Below, piece after piece: positions 46,202 to 54,341 of a stretch of DNA of 54,341 bases. This stretch comes from Actinomycetes bacterium (GTDB lineage: Bacteria; Actinomycetota; Acidimicrobiia; Acidimicrobiales; RAAP-2). Numbering within the stretch: the first letter of the stretch is position 1; every line of letters starts with the position of its first letter. The notes below the pieces were generated by a model. It did no database searches, was not told the DNA's origin, and saw only the letters and a program-made list of their open reading frames with translations. Both the position numbers and the translations under genes were made by a program. Location: contig JAKATH010000008.1 of the NCBI GenBank assembly GCA_021828055.1, forward strand, positions 1 through 54,341, read 5' to 3'.

Positions 46202-48300
46202 GCCACCACCCTCAGGACTTCCTCCAGGGTCGTGTAGCCGGTGATGGCCTTGCGGAGGCCGTCCTGGCGCAGCGTCCGCATGCCCTGCTCGACCGCCTGG
46301 CGCTCCATGGCGAGGATCGACCGCTGCTCGATGATCATCCGCTGGACTTCTTCGGTCATCGACATCATCTCTCCGAGGATCATCCGTCCGTAGTAGCCGG
46401 TGTTGCTGCAGGTGCCGCAGCCGGCCGCACGGTAGAGGCGCGAGACGTCGAGGCCCTCGAGGTCCGTCTCCTTGTAGCCGGCCGCGTAGAAGTCGGCGAG
46501 CGACGCGTCGTACGCCACCTTGCACCGGCTGCAGAGCACCCTTGCGAGGCGCTGGGTGAGGACGCCGCTCACCGCGGAGGTCACCAAGAACGGCTCGATC
46601 CCCATCTCGGTGAGGCGGAGCGGCGTGCTGGCCGCGGTGTTCGTGTGCAGCGTCGAGAGCACGAGGTGCCCCGACAGCGCGGCCTCCATGGCGATGGTGG
46701 CGGTCTCGATGTCGCGGATCTCTCCCACGAGCACGATGTCGGGGTCGGCGCGCAGGATCGAACGCAGCGCGGTCGAGAAGTGCATCCCCACCTTCGAGTT
46801 GATCTGGACCTGGGTGATGCCGGCGATCTGGTACTCGACCGGGTCCTCCACCGTCACCACCGACTTCTCCTTCGACATCACCTCCTGGAGGGTGGCGTAG
46901 AGGGTGGTGGTCTTGCCCGCGCCGGTCGGCCCGGTGACGAGGATCACGCCGTAGGGCTGGTGGTACGCCTGCGCGTACCGCTCGAGCGTGTCGGGGAAGA
47001 ATCCGAGCTCGGAGAGGCGGCGGATGCTGGCGGTCTTGTCGAGGAGCCGCATGACGCACGCCTCGCCGTAGAGCGAGGGGATGACCGCGAGCCGAAGGTC
47101 GATCTGGCGGTCCCCCACCGTCACCGACACGCGCCCTTCCTGGGGGACGCGGTGCTCGGTGATGTCCATCTCGCCCAGCACCTTCAGCCTGCTGATGACT
47201 GCCGCGTGGATCGCCGGCGACGCCGAGCTCGCGTCCTGCATGACGCCGTCGATCCGGAAGCGGATCCGGAGCCTCCTCGGTGTCGGCTCGATGTGGATGT
47301 CCGACGCGCGCTCGTTGAGCGCCTGGAGGATGATCAGGTTCACGTAGCGGACGATCGGCGCGTCCTCGACGACCGATTGCAGTCGTTCGAGCTCCAAGCC
47401 GCCCGAGTCCGGCGCCGCGCGCCCCGCGGCGTGCTGGGCCGCGGCCTGTACGTCGCTGCCGGGCTCGTGGAGACGGCGCAGGTGCAGCTCGATCTGCGCC
47501 CGCGTCGCCACCACCGGCTTGAAGTTGCGCCCGAGGATGCTGCGGAGATCGTCGAGGGCGAAGACGTCCGTCGGGTCGGCCATCGCGACGACGGGCATGC
47601 CGCCGTCGAACCCGACAGGCAGGACCATGTGGCGTCGCGCGACCGCCGCCGGGACGAGCTCGGCGGCTTCGGGGTCCGGCGGTGTCGCCGTGATGTCGAG
47701 AAATGGCAGGCCCACCTCTCGGGCCATCACCTGGACGAGGTCCTCTTCGGTGACGAGGCGCTCGCTCAGGAGGAAGCTCGTGAGGGACTCCCCGTGCGAC
47801 TCGTGGGTCCGCAGCGCACGGGCCATCTCCTCGTGGGTGACCTTGCCGGTCGAGACGAGCGCGCGGGCGATGGGGGGCCAGCCGGGGTCGCCTGCCGACC
47901 CGCCGGCGGCGCCCAGAGGGGCGTCGCCGGGCAGGCCGGAGGCGTCGACCGCCTCACCGCCGGGGGAGCCTGAGCCGGGCAGCGGTGCGGGCGGCGACGA
48001 AGCGTGCGGGGCAGCCGGGACGGGCGCGGCCACGGCGAGGGGCGCCGGCGCGGGCGGGGTTTGGGCCGCCGGCGGGCCTGCACCCTCTTCGGCCGTCCCC
48101 CATCGTGCAGGCACTGAGCCGCCCTGCGGCGCGGTCACCGCCTGCCCCTCGTCGTCCTCGTCGTCCTCGGCGTCGGATGGCAGGAGGCTGAGCCGCGCCG
48201 TGCGCTCCCACTCACGCGGGTGCGAGGCGCGATGGCGCCCACGGTGGAGTGCGAGTTGCTGCGCGAGCTCCTGCTCCGACTGCTCGGTGTCCCCTGTCAT
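46198..48300 (-). CDS. pilB: PilB/GspE assembly ATPase
   Basis: MshEN-like N-terminus; VTGPTGAGKTTTLYATLQEVMSKEKSVVTVEDPVEYQIAGITQVQIN; Cys motif CSRCKVAY...CGTC. Confidence 0.93.
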   Translation of the reverse strand: MTGDTEQSEQELAQQLALHRGRHRASHPREWERTARLSLLPSDAEDDEDDEGQAVTAPQGGSVPARWGTAEEGAGPPAAQTPPAPAPLAVAAPVPAAPHASSPPAPLPGSGSPGGEAVDASGLPGDAPLGAAGGSAGDPGWPPIARALVSTGKVTHEEMARALRTHESHGESLTSFLLSERLVTEEDLVQVMAREVGLPFLDITATPPDPEAAELVPAAVARRHMVLPVGFDGGMPVVAMADPTDVFALDDLRSILGRNFKPVVATRAQIELHLRRLHEPGSDVQAAAQHAAGRAAPDSGGLELERLQSVVEDAPIVRYVNLIILQALNERASDIHIEPTPRRLRIRFRIDGVMQDASSASPAIHAAVISRLKVLGEMDITEHRVPQEGRVSVTVGDRQIDLRLAVIPSLYGEACVMRLLDKTASIRRLSELGFFPDTLERYAQAYHQPYGVILVTGPTGAGKTTTLYATLQEVMSKEKSVVTVEDPVEYQIAGITQVQINSKVGMHFSTALRSILRADPDIVLVGEIRDIETATIAMEAALSGHLVLSTLHTNTAASTPLRLTEMGIEPFLVTSAVSGVLTQRLARVLCSRCKVAYDASLADFYAAGYKETDLEGLDVSRLYRAAGCGTCSNTGYYGRMILGEMMSMTEEVQRMIIEQRSILAMERQAVEQGMRTLRQDGLRKAITGYTTLEEVLRVVA

Positions 48301-48579
48301 CCCCTGTCATCCCCTGGCCCGGTCGGGCGACGCGGTCGAAGAGAGGCAAGAGAGCAGAGAGCCGCCATGGCTGCCCGCGCGTGCTGCACCGCTCCCCTGT
48401 GGTCCCATCCCACGGCCGCTCCGCGTACGAAGTGCCGGAGGCAGCTTACCCCCGATCCGCCCCGGAGGAAACCCCGGATCCGGCGGCGGCGGAGGCTCGC
48501 CCGAGGACCCCCCCCGATCCGCCCCGGGGGGTGCGCCCGGCGACGGCGGAGGCTCCCCCGGGGGTGCGCCCGGCCGCCG

Positions 48580-49392
48580 ATGGCGAAGCGACGCACGCCC
48601 CGGCGCTACAGTCCGCTCGCGGTGAGCCCGAGCGAGGTGGCGCAGCTTCTCACCGTCCTCATGAGCGGGATGGCAGGCCTCGTCGTCGGCTCGTTCCTGA
48701 ACGTCGCCGTCTACCGGCTCCCCCTCGAGATGTCGGTGGTCCAGCCGCCCTCGCACTGCCCGACGTGCGCGACCCGCCTGACCGTCGTCGACCTGGTCCC
48801 GGTGCTCTCCTGGCTCTGGCTGCGCGGCCGATGCCGCCACTGCGGGGCGCGCATCTCGTGGCGCTATCCGACGGTCGAGCTCGGGGCAGGGCTGCTCTGC
48901 GCCGCGACGGCCGAGGCGCTCGGGTCGCTCTGGCCGCTTCCCTCGGTCGCCGTGATCGTGGTCTGCGCGCTCGGAGCGGCGATCGTGGACGCCGAAGGCG
49001 CCGCGGTCCCGCTCGCGTTCTCGCTCGTGGGCGCGCTCGCAGCGGTGTCCCTCCTGCCCATCGCCGTCGCCCTCGGGCATGCGGACCGGCTCGCCTGGGC
49101 GGCGCTCGGGGCGGCGCTGGCAACGGCGCTCGGGGCTGCGCTCGGGACGCGCTCGGGCTCCGTCGCCGACCGCTCGGACGGTCGGCAGCGCCTGGCCAGG
49201 ATCGCCCTGCTCGCCTGCCTCGCCTGGACGGCGGGCTGGCTGTGGCCAGGCGGCGTCGCGTGCGTCGCCGGTTGGATCGTGCTCGCGACGGCGGCTGCCC
49301 GCCTCGGATACCGCCGTCGGGCGCCGTTCGTGGTCCTCGTCGGCGGCTCGGTCGTGGGTGTCCTTGCCGCCGCGCTGGTCAGCCGCCCATGA
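48580..49392 (+). CDS. A24-family prepilin peptidase-like protein with degenerate second catalytic motif
   Basis: LVVGSFLNVAVYRLPLEM...SHCPTCATRL...RCRHCGARISWRYPTVE; VDAEGAAVP fits the first Asp motif. Alternate starts at 48622 and 48661. Confidence 0.7.
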   Translation: MAKRRTPRRYSPLAVSPSEVAQLLTVLMSGMAGLVVGSFLNVAVYRLPLEMSVVQPPSHCPTCATRLTVVDLVPVLSWLWLRGRCRHCGARISWRYPTVELGAGLLCAATAEALGSLWPLPSVAVIVVCALGAAIVDAEGAAVPLAFSLVGALAAVSLLPIAVALGHADRLAWAALGAALATALGAALGTRSGSVADRSDGRQRLARIALLACLAWTAGWLWPGGVACVAGWIVLATAAARLGYRRRAPFVVLVGGSVVGVLAAALVSRP

Positions 49393-49472
49393 CGCGCCGG
49401 GCGCCCGTGGACCCCCGTCCTCAGCGGGAGCGGGTCGACCTCAGCCGCCCATGACGCGCGGGGCGCCCGTGC

Positions 49473-50570
49473 TCAGCCCCTGCCGGTCTGCACGAGCCCC
49501 CGGCGCTCGAGCGTGACCCGCAGGTCGTGCGGGTTCGTCGCCATCTCGAGCGCGTCGGCCAACGAGATCGCCCCGGACTCGAGGTGCGCGGCGAGGCTCT
49601 GGTCGAAGCTCTGCATCCCGTAGTAAGCGCCGTCGGCGACGATGTCGGCGATGTCACTCGTGTGCTCGGCGTCCTCGATGCACTGGCGGATCCGACCGTT
49701 CACGACCATCACCTCCACCGCGGGAAGGCGCCCGTTGCCGTCGGCCCGGCGCACCAGGCGCTGCGCGACGGTGCCGCGCAGGGAGCCCGCGAGCGAGGTG
49801 CGGATCTGCTGCTGGTGGTGCGGGGGGAAGAAGTCGACGACACGAGCGATCGTCTCGGTGGCGTCGATCGTGTGGAGGGTCGAGAGCACCAGGTGGCCGG
49901 TCTCAGAAGCGGTCAGCGCGGCCGAGGCCGTCTCCACGTCGCGCATCTCGCCGACCAGGATGACGTCGGGGTCCTGGCGGAGCACGACGCGCATCGCCGA
50001 CGGGAAGGAGTCCGTGTCGAAGCCCACCTCGCGCTGGCTGATGGAGGCGAGCACGTCGGAATGCAGGTACTCGATCGGGTCCTCGATCGTGATGATGTGG
50101 CAGGACCGGAAGCGGTTGATGTGGTCGATCATCGCGGCGAGGGTCGTCGTCTTGCCCGATCCGGTGGGCCCGGTCACGAGCACGAGGCCCCGGCGTTCCT
50201 CCGCGAGCTTGGCGACCGCAGGGGGCAGCCCGAGCTCTTCGGTCGAGCCCGGGCTGGCCCGGACCGCCCTGAAGGCGAGCGCCACCGAGCCCCGCTGGTA
50301 GTAGGCGTTCACCCGGTAGCGTCCGACCCCGGACACCGAGTACGCGAAGTCGGCCTCGCGGTGGCGCTCGAACTGCGCGGTGACCTCCGCCGGCATGATC
50401 GCCCGCGCGACCCCCAGCGTGTCGGTGGGGGTGGACCTGGGCTCGCTGGTCACCTGTCGCAGCTCGCCGTCGATCCGCACCCGCGGGACGACGCCGGCCT
50501 TCAGGTGGAGGTCCGAGCCGCCCCACTGGCCGAGCAAGCCCAGGAGGCGGTCGAGGTCGCGTCGGTCCAC
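49473..50570 (-). CDS. Second PilT/PilU-like ATPase
   Basis: GGSDLHLKAGVVPRVRIDGEL; VTGPTGSGKTTTLAAMIDHIN; HIITIEDPIEYLHSDVLASISQREVG. Confidence 0.92.
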   Translation of the reverse strand: MDRRDLDRLLGLLGQWGGSDLHLKAGVVPRVRIDGELRQVTSEPRSTPTDTLGVARAIMPAEVTAQFERHREADFAYSVSGVGRYRVNAYYQRGSVALAFRAVRASPGSTEELGLPPAVAKLAEERRGLVLVTGPTGSGKTTTLAAMIDHINRFRSCHIITIEDPIEYLHSDVLASISQREVGFDTDSFPSAMRVVLRQDPDVILVGEMRDVETASAALTASETGHLVLSTLHTIDATETIARVVDFFPPHHQQQIRTSLAGSLRGTVAQRLVRRADGNGRLPAVEVMVVNGRIRQCIEDAEHTSDIADIVADGAYYGMQSFDQSLAAHLESGAISLADALEMATNPHDLRVTLERRGLVQTGRG

Positions 50571-50695
50571 GCCACGAGAGCCTACCCAGACCGCGGTGCA
50601 GCGGCCGGGACGCACGCGCGATGGGCTCCGTCCCCGATGCGCAGCCTGCTCACGGTGCAGCGGCCGGGGCGCACGCGCGACGGCCCGCGTGGGGC

Positions 50696-51010
50696 TCAGC
50701 CGAGCGCTGCGCTCCGGAGCTCGTCCAACGAGAGCTCGGCGGTGGCCTCACCACCGCACTGCGGGCAGTGCTCCACGTGCCGCCACGATCGCAGCAGCCG
50801 CGTGCCCTCAGGGTTCAACAGGACGACGAAGGACTCCGACAGCGAGTCCAGCTCGAGCCCGTAGTACGGTCGCCACGCCGTCGAGGCCTGCCGGGCATCG
50901 AGCTCGAGGCCCTTCAGGATGCGACGAAAACGCATGCGCTCGGTGTCGAAGATCCACGTGCTGTGGCAGGACTCGAGTACGAGCGGCGCGTCAGTCGTTG
51001 GTCGGATCAC
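50696..51010 (-). CDS. Hypothetical protein (104 aa) with CPQCGG motif
   Basis: MIRPTTDAPLVLESCHSTWIFDTERMRFRRILKGL...HVEHCPQCGGEATAELSLDEL. Confidence 0.6.
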   Translation of the reverse strand: MIRPTTDAPLVLESCHSTWIFDTERMRFRRILKGLELDARQASTAWRPYYGLELDSLSESFVVLLNPEGTRLLRSWRHVEHCPQCGGEATAELSLDELRSAALG

Positions 51011-51094
51011 CGCTCCATCTTTCCCGAAGTCCCTATGGATTAGCTATGACGCCGATTGCAGTTCTATGACGATCAGGCAACAGTGCAGCGAGCG

Positions 51095-51207
51095 GCCGCG
51101 TCGATCCCAGGCGCACGCCCGCCGCGTCGATCCCAGGCGCACGCCCGCCGTCCCGAGCGTTGTCCCGAGCCCGTTGTCCCGAGCCCGTCGTCCCGAGAGC
51201 GTCGTCC
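51095..51207. repeat. 2 x 26-bp repeat followed by about four 14-bp units ending at the carboxylase stop
   Basis: gccgcgtcgatcccaggcgcacgccc at 51095 and 51121; then ttgtcccgagcccg/tcgtcccgagagcg-type units. Confidence 0.9.
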
Positions 51208-52563
51208 TCAGAGCGGGCCCGCGTCGTGCTTCCGGCGGCGCAGGACCTCGCGCTTGGTCGAGAGCGCGCGGAGGCCTGCGGTGAGCGCGCGTCGGGTGTC
51301 GGCGGGATCGATGACCTCGTCGACGAAGCCCCGTTCCGCCGCGGGCCAGGGCGTGAGGTACCGCTCGCGGTACTCCTGTTCGCGCGTGCGGCGATCTTCC
51401 TCCGATGTCCTGCGGTGGAGGATCTGGACGGCGCCCGGCGCGCCCATGACCGCGATCTCCGCCTGGGGCCACGCGAGGCACAGGTCGTTGCCGAGCCCCC
51501 TCGAGTCCATCACGATGTAGGCGCCGCCGAACGCCTTGCGCAGGATGACGCACAGCCGGGGGACGGTCGCCTCCGCGTACGCGAACGCGAGCTCCGCGCC
51601 ATGACGGATCATCCCCCGCCATTCGAGGTCCTTGCCCGGGAGAAACCCAGGCGTGTCGACAAACGTGAGGATCGGCAGGTTGAACGCATCGCAGAGGCGG
51701 ACGAACCGCGCGCCCTTCTGCGACGCAGCGATGTCGAGCGTCCCGGCCAGCGCGCGCGGCTGGTTGGCCACGATGCCGACCGCCCGCCCGTCGAGCCTGC
51801 CGAACGCGGTCACGAGCTGCGGCGCCCACCGTCGCCAGAGCTCGCAGTGGACCCCGTCGTCCACCACGAGGCCCACGACGTCCCGGACGTCGTACGACGC
51901 GCGTTCGTGATCGGGAACCACGTTGCGAAGCTCGGGCGCGTGACGGTCGGCGGGATCGTCGGTCGGCACCCTCGGCGCGTCGGCGTCGGTGTGGTCGGGG
52001 AGGTACCCGAGCACCTCCGCAAGTCCTTCCATGGCGTCGTCGGCCTCCAGGGCGCACACGCCGCTCGTGGTGGCGTGCACCCCGGGGCCCCCGAGCGCCT
52101 CGGTGCTGACGCGGACACCGGTGAACGCCTCGACCATCGCAGGGCCCGAGACGAACGCCACTGCGGACGGGCCCATCACGACGATGTCGCTCAGCCCCAG
52201 CAGGAAGGCCGGTCCCGAGACGACCGGGCCGACCGCCGCGGCCAGGACGGGCACGATGCCCGAGCACGCCGCGACGGATGCGGCGGCGGTCCCCCACCCG
52301 TGGAGCGCGTCGAGCCCGACCGAGACGTCCACACCGCTCGACGCGAGCTCGATCAAGAGGGGGATGCGGGCGCCGCGCGCGAGCTCGGCGGCCCGCGCGA
52401 GCGACGCTCCGTCCTCCCGTGCGAGGGCTCCGCGGCGGCGGTCCGAGGTCGTGCGGGCATGGACGACGCGGCGGCCCCCGACCTCCTCGATGCCGACGCC
52501 GACGGTTCCGTCGATCCCCGCTCGCACGGGCACGCCGGCACGTCGCACGACGACCGAGCTCAC
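51208..52563 (-). CDS. Acyl-CoA carboxylase carboxyltransferase (beta) subunit
   Basis: FVDTPGFLPGKDLEWRGMIRHGAELAFAYAEATVPRLCVILRKAFGGAYIVM; WPQAEIAVMGAPGAVQILHRR; FVDEVIDPADTRRAL. Confidence 0.88.
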   Translation of the reverse strand: MSSVVVRRAGVPVRAGIDGTVGVGIEEVGGRRVVHARTTSDRRRGALAREDGASLARAAELARGARIPLLIELASSGVDVSVGLDALHGWGTAAASVAACSGIVPVLAAAVGPVVSGPAFLLGLSDIVVMGPSAVAFVSGPAMVEAFTGVRVSTEALGGPGVHATTSGVCALEADDAMEGLAEVLGYLPDHTDADAPRVPTDDPADRHAPELRNVVPDHERASYDVRDVVGLVVDDGVHCELWRRWAPQLVTAFGRLDGRAVGIVANQPRALAGTLDIAASQKGARFVRLCDAFNLPILTFVDTPGFLPGKDLEWRGMIRHGAELAFAYAEATVPRLCVILRKAFGGAYIVMDSRGLGNDLCLAWPQAEIAVMGAPGAVQILHRRTSEEDRRTREQEYRERYLTPWPAAERGFVDEVIDPADTRRALTAGLRALSTKREVLRRRKHDAGPL

Positions 52564-52811
52564 CGCCTGCGGATCCTATCGGCGGGGTCCCGGGGCGCCG
52601 GGCGCGTGCCGAAGGCCCCGGCGCGCTGGCACAGGCCACGGAGAGCCGCTGGTTGCCGGAGACCGCGGCCGGCAATTTTCCTTGGACAAGCAATCATCGC
52701 AACCGTATGCTCGGCCCAGTGCGCAGGAGCGCACCGGCAGGGGGCGATCTGCAGGAGCGGTCGCGGGTCGGCGCTCTCGGACGACGTTCTCGGACAGTGG
52801 AGGAGGGCATC

Positions 52812-53519
52812 ATGCACGGATTCGCTCATCGGCTCGTCGCGGTCACGGCGAGCAGCGCGGTGTTGCTGGCGGTAGCCGTCGTCGGTCTGTCGGGTCTGGC
52901 CCAGGCCGCGGTCGGGGGCAGCGAAGCTTCTGGCTGGCACGTCTCCTATTTCCAGAACACCGCCCCGTACCCGTCGTTTGCCGAGGCTCCGAGCGCCGGG
53001 GCGGCGGGGATCGCGATGCTCGGCTTCACCGCCGAGGACAACACGTCGTTGCTGGTCACGGACCAGAAGGCGCAATTCCCCAGCCTGCTCGGCGACCTCA
53101 CAGGCGAGACGATCACCGCCACCTTCACGGTGAGCGGCGTGACGGGCGCATTCACGTACTACGACGAAGGCACACCGACCAATTCGTGTTCAACTCCCGC
53201 CAGCGCTCGCCTGTACTTCCAGACCTCGAACGCCACAGGCTTCGACGAGACCCACTACTGGTGGTCGAACCCGGCGGCCGCGGTGCTCGCCAACGGCACG
53301 TTCACGGTGACCGCACCAGTCGACGGGGCCACATGGTCGGACTTCTACGGCCACCTCGGCAGCACAGGCGCATACAGTGCCGGGTTCTCGGCGGCAGCCG
53401 GCAACGTCACCTCGATCGGACTGTCTTTCGGAGGGGGCTGCTTCTTCGAGAACGGCGTCGGCACCACGAACGGGTCCGGCACCCTCACGCTCGACTCGTT
53501 CACGGCCGCAGCCCGGTAG
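52812..53519 (+). CDS. Secreted protein of unknown function
   Basis: GGAGG before ATG 52812; signal peptide MHGFAHRLVAVTASSAVLLAVAVVGLSGLAQA; Gly/Ser/Thr-rich mature region. Confidence 0.75.
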   Translation: MHGFAHRLVAVTASSAVLLAVAVVGLSGLAQAAVGGSEASGWHVSYFQNTAPYPSFAEAPSAGAAGIAMLGFTAEDNTSLLVTDQKAQFPSLLGDLTGETITATFTVSGVTGAFTYYDEGTPTNSCSTPASARLYFQTSNATGFDETHYWWSNPAAAVLANGTFTVTAPVDGATWSDFYGHLGSTGAYSAGFSAAAGNVTSIGLSFGGGCFFENGVGTTNGSGTLTLDSFTAAAR

Positions 53520-53836
53520 CCGGTCCGCTCGTTCCCCGCGGGTCGTCGCCCTCCGGCACGACCGACGGCGGGGACAGGGCGCACGAAGGGGTTCCTTTGG
53601 GTCGCCCCGGGCCGCAGCGCACCCCCAGGCAGGGCTCCCGCGCACGACGCGGTCCGGGCAGGCGCACGCGTGCGGGACGGCACGGTGCCCCGGCTCGGCT
53701 TACCCCGGCTCGGCTGCCCCGCCCGCACGGCCCCCCGGCCCAACGTTGATCGATTGTTGAGCATCGTTGGATGGCCCAGTGACACCCCAATTGCACCATT
53801 CCGGGACGGAGAACGGCAGCGCGGACGGCGGCGAGC

Positions 53837-54341
53837 ATGCATGCCCGACGCAAGCGCCGGTGGGAGGCGAGCCAGGACGATGAGGCAGACATGCGCGACT
53901 CGCTGCTCGTGAGGGCCCAGCACGCCCGTGAGGTGGAGGGGGGCTCGGGCGCGCGCGCCCCCCGGCCGCTCCTCGGGCAGCTGCTCGTGAACAGCGGCGC
54001 GATCACCCACCTGCAGCTCGCCGACGCGCTCGCCCAGCAGACCTCGTCGGGCAGGCGCCTGGGCGCCATCCTCGTCGAGCAGGGCGCGCTCGCCGAGGCC
54101 GACCTCGCCCTGGCCCTGTCGACGCGCCTCGGCATCCCGCTGGTCGACCTCTCCCACGCGTCCCCCGCGGCCGACGCGGCCGACCTCCTGCCCGAGACCA
54201 TCGCCCGCAGCCACCTCGCCGTCCCGATCGCGACCGACGACGGGGGGGTGACCGTCGCCGTCGCCGACCCGACCCCCGAGGTCATCGCCGCGCTCCAGGC
54301 CGAGATGGGCCAGCGGGCCCGCATCGCGGTCGCGCCCCGCT
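53837..54341 (+). CDS. N-terminal part of a second PilB/GspE-type protein (MshEN domain), truncated by window end
   Basis: Open frame MHARRKRRWEASQDDEADMRDSLLV...LLGQLLVNSGAITHLQLADALAQQ...RLGAILVEQGALAEADLALALSTRLGIPLVDL; absent from the ORF track because no stop is reached. Confidence 0.75.
   Translation, partial: MHARRKRRWEASQDDEADMRDSLLVRAQHAREVEGGSGARAPRPLLGQLLVNSGAITHLQLADALAQQTSSGRRLGAILVEQGALAEADLALALSTRLGIPLVDLSHASPAADAADLLPETIARSHLAVPIATDDGGVTVAVADPTPEVIAALQAEMGQRARIAVAPR

Noticed and set aside
39446-46237. 2263-aa plus-strand ORF across T4CP, relaxase, pafBC and pil genes
   Set aside because: Antisense/out-of-frame to several genes with clear motifs; low-complexity His/Arg/Asp-rich translation typical of spurious frames in very high-GC DNA.

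Overview
High-GC actinobacterial-type chromosomal window, with gene content most like Acidimicrobiia/Actinobacteria (lineage is an inference). I support about 36 protein-coding genes and one tRNA-Val(UAC). I recognised no rRNA, CRISPR array, transposase or integrase. Main content: a CWB2/beta-helix surface protein; an inositol-monophosphatase; a CHAP protein; a sigma-like factor followed by a Thr-rich secreted protein and a membrane LysM-SARP; ddl and murF-like genes; a UvrD-like helicase lacking an obvious 2B domain; a GlcD-like oxidase plus ThDP enzyme pair; xthA/fabZ; an NYN-RNase/H1-tail/S1-like protein; kgd; rnhB/rpiB; a GH38 mannosidase; gpsA; cofC; a free-standing H1-like protein; a convergent T4CP/MobF-relaxase pair without T4SS genes; a fused PafBC-type WYL regulator; a type IV pilus cluster (pilC, pilT, pilB, a pilD-like gene, a second pilT, and a second pilB-like gene running off the end); and an acyl-CoA carboxylase beta subunit. 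The most unusual signal is a window-wide set of short tandem repeats with 14-39 bp units. They lie either directly on or next to stop codons in intergenic DNA, or in frame inside linkers between protein domains. A 69-nt GAR purine tract also forms the leader of the ThDP-enzyme gene. Coordinates and repeats were read by eye; no alignment, HMM or folding was run.
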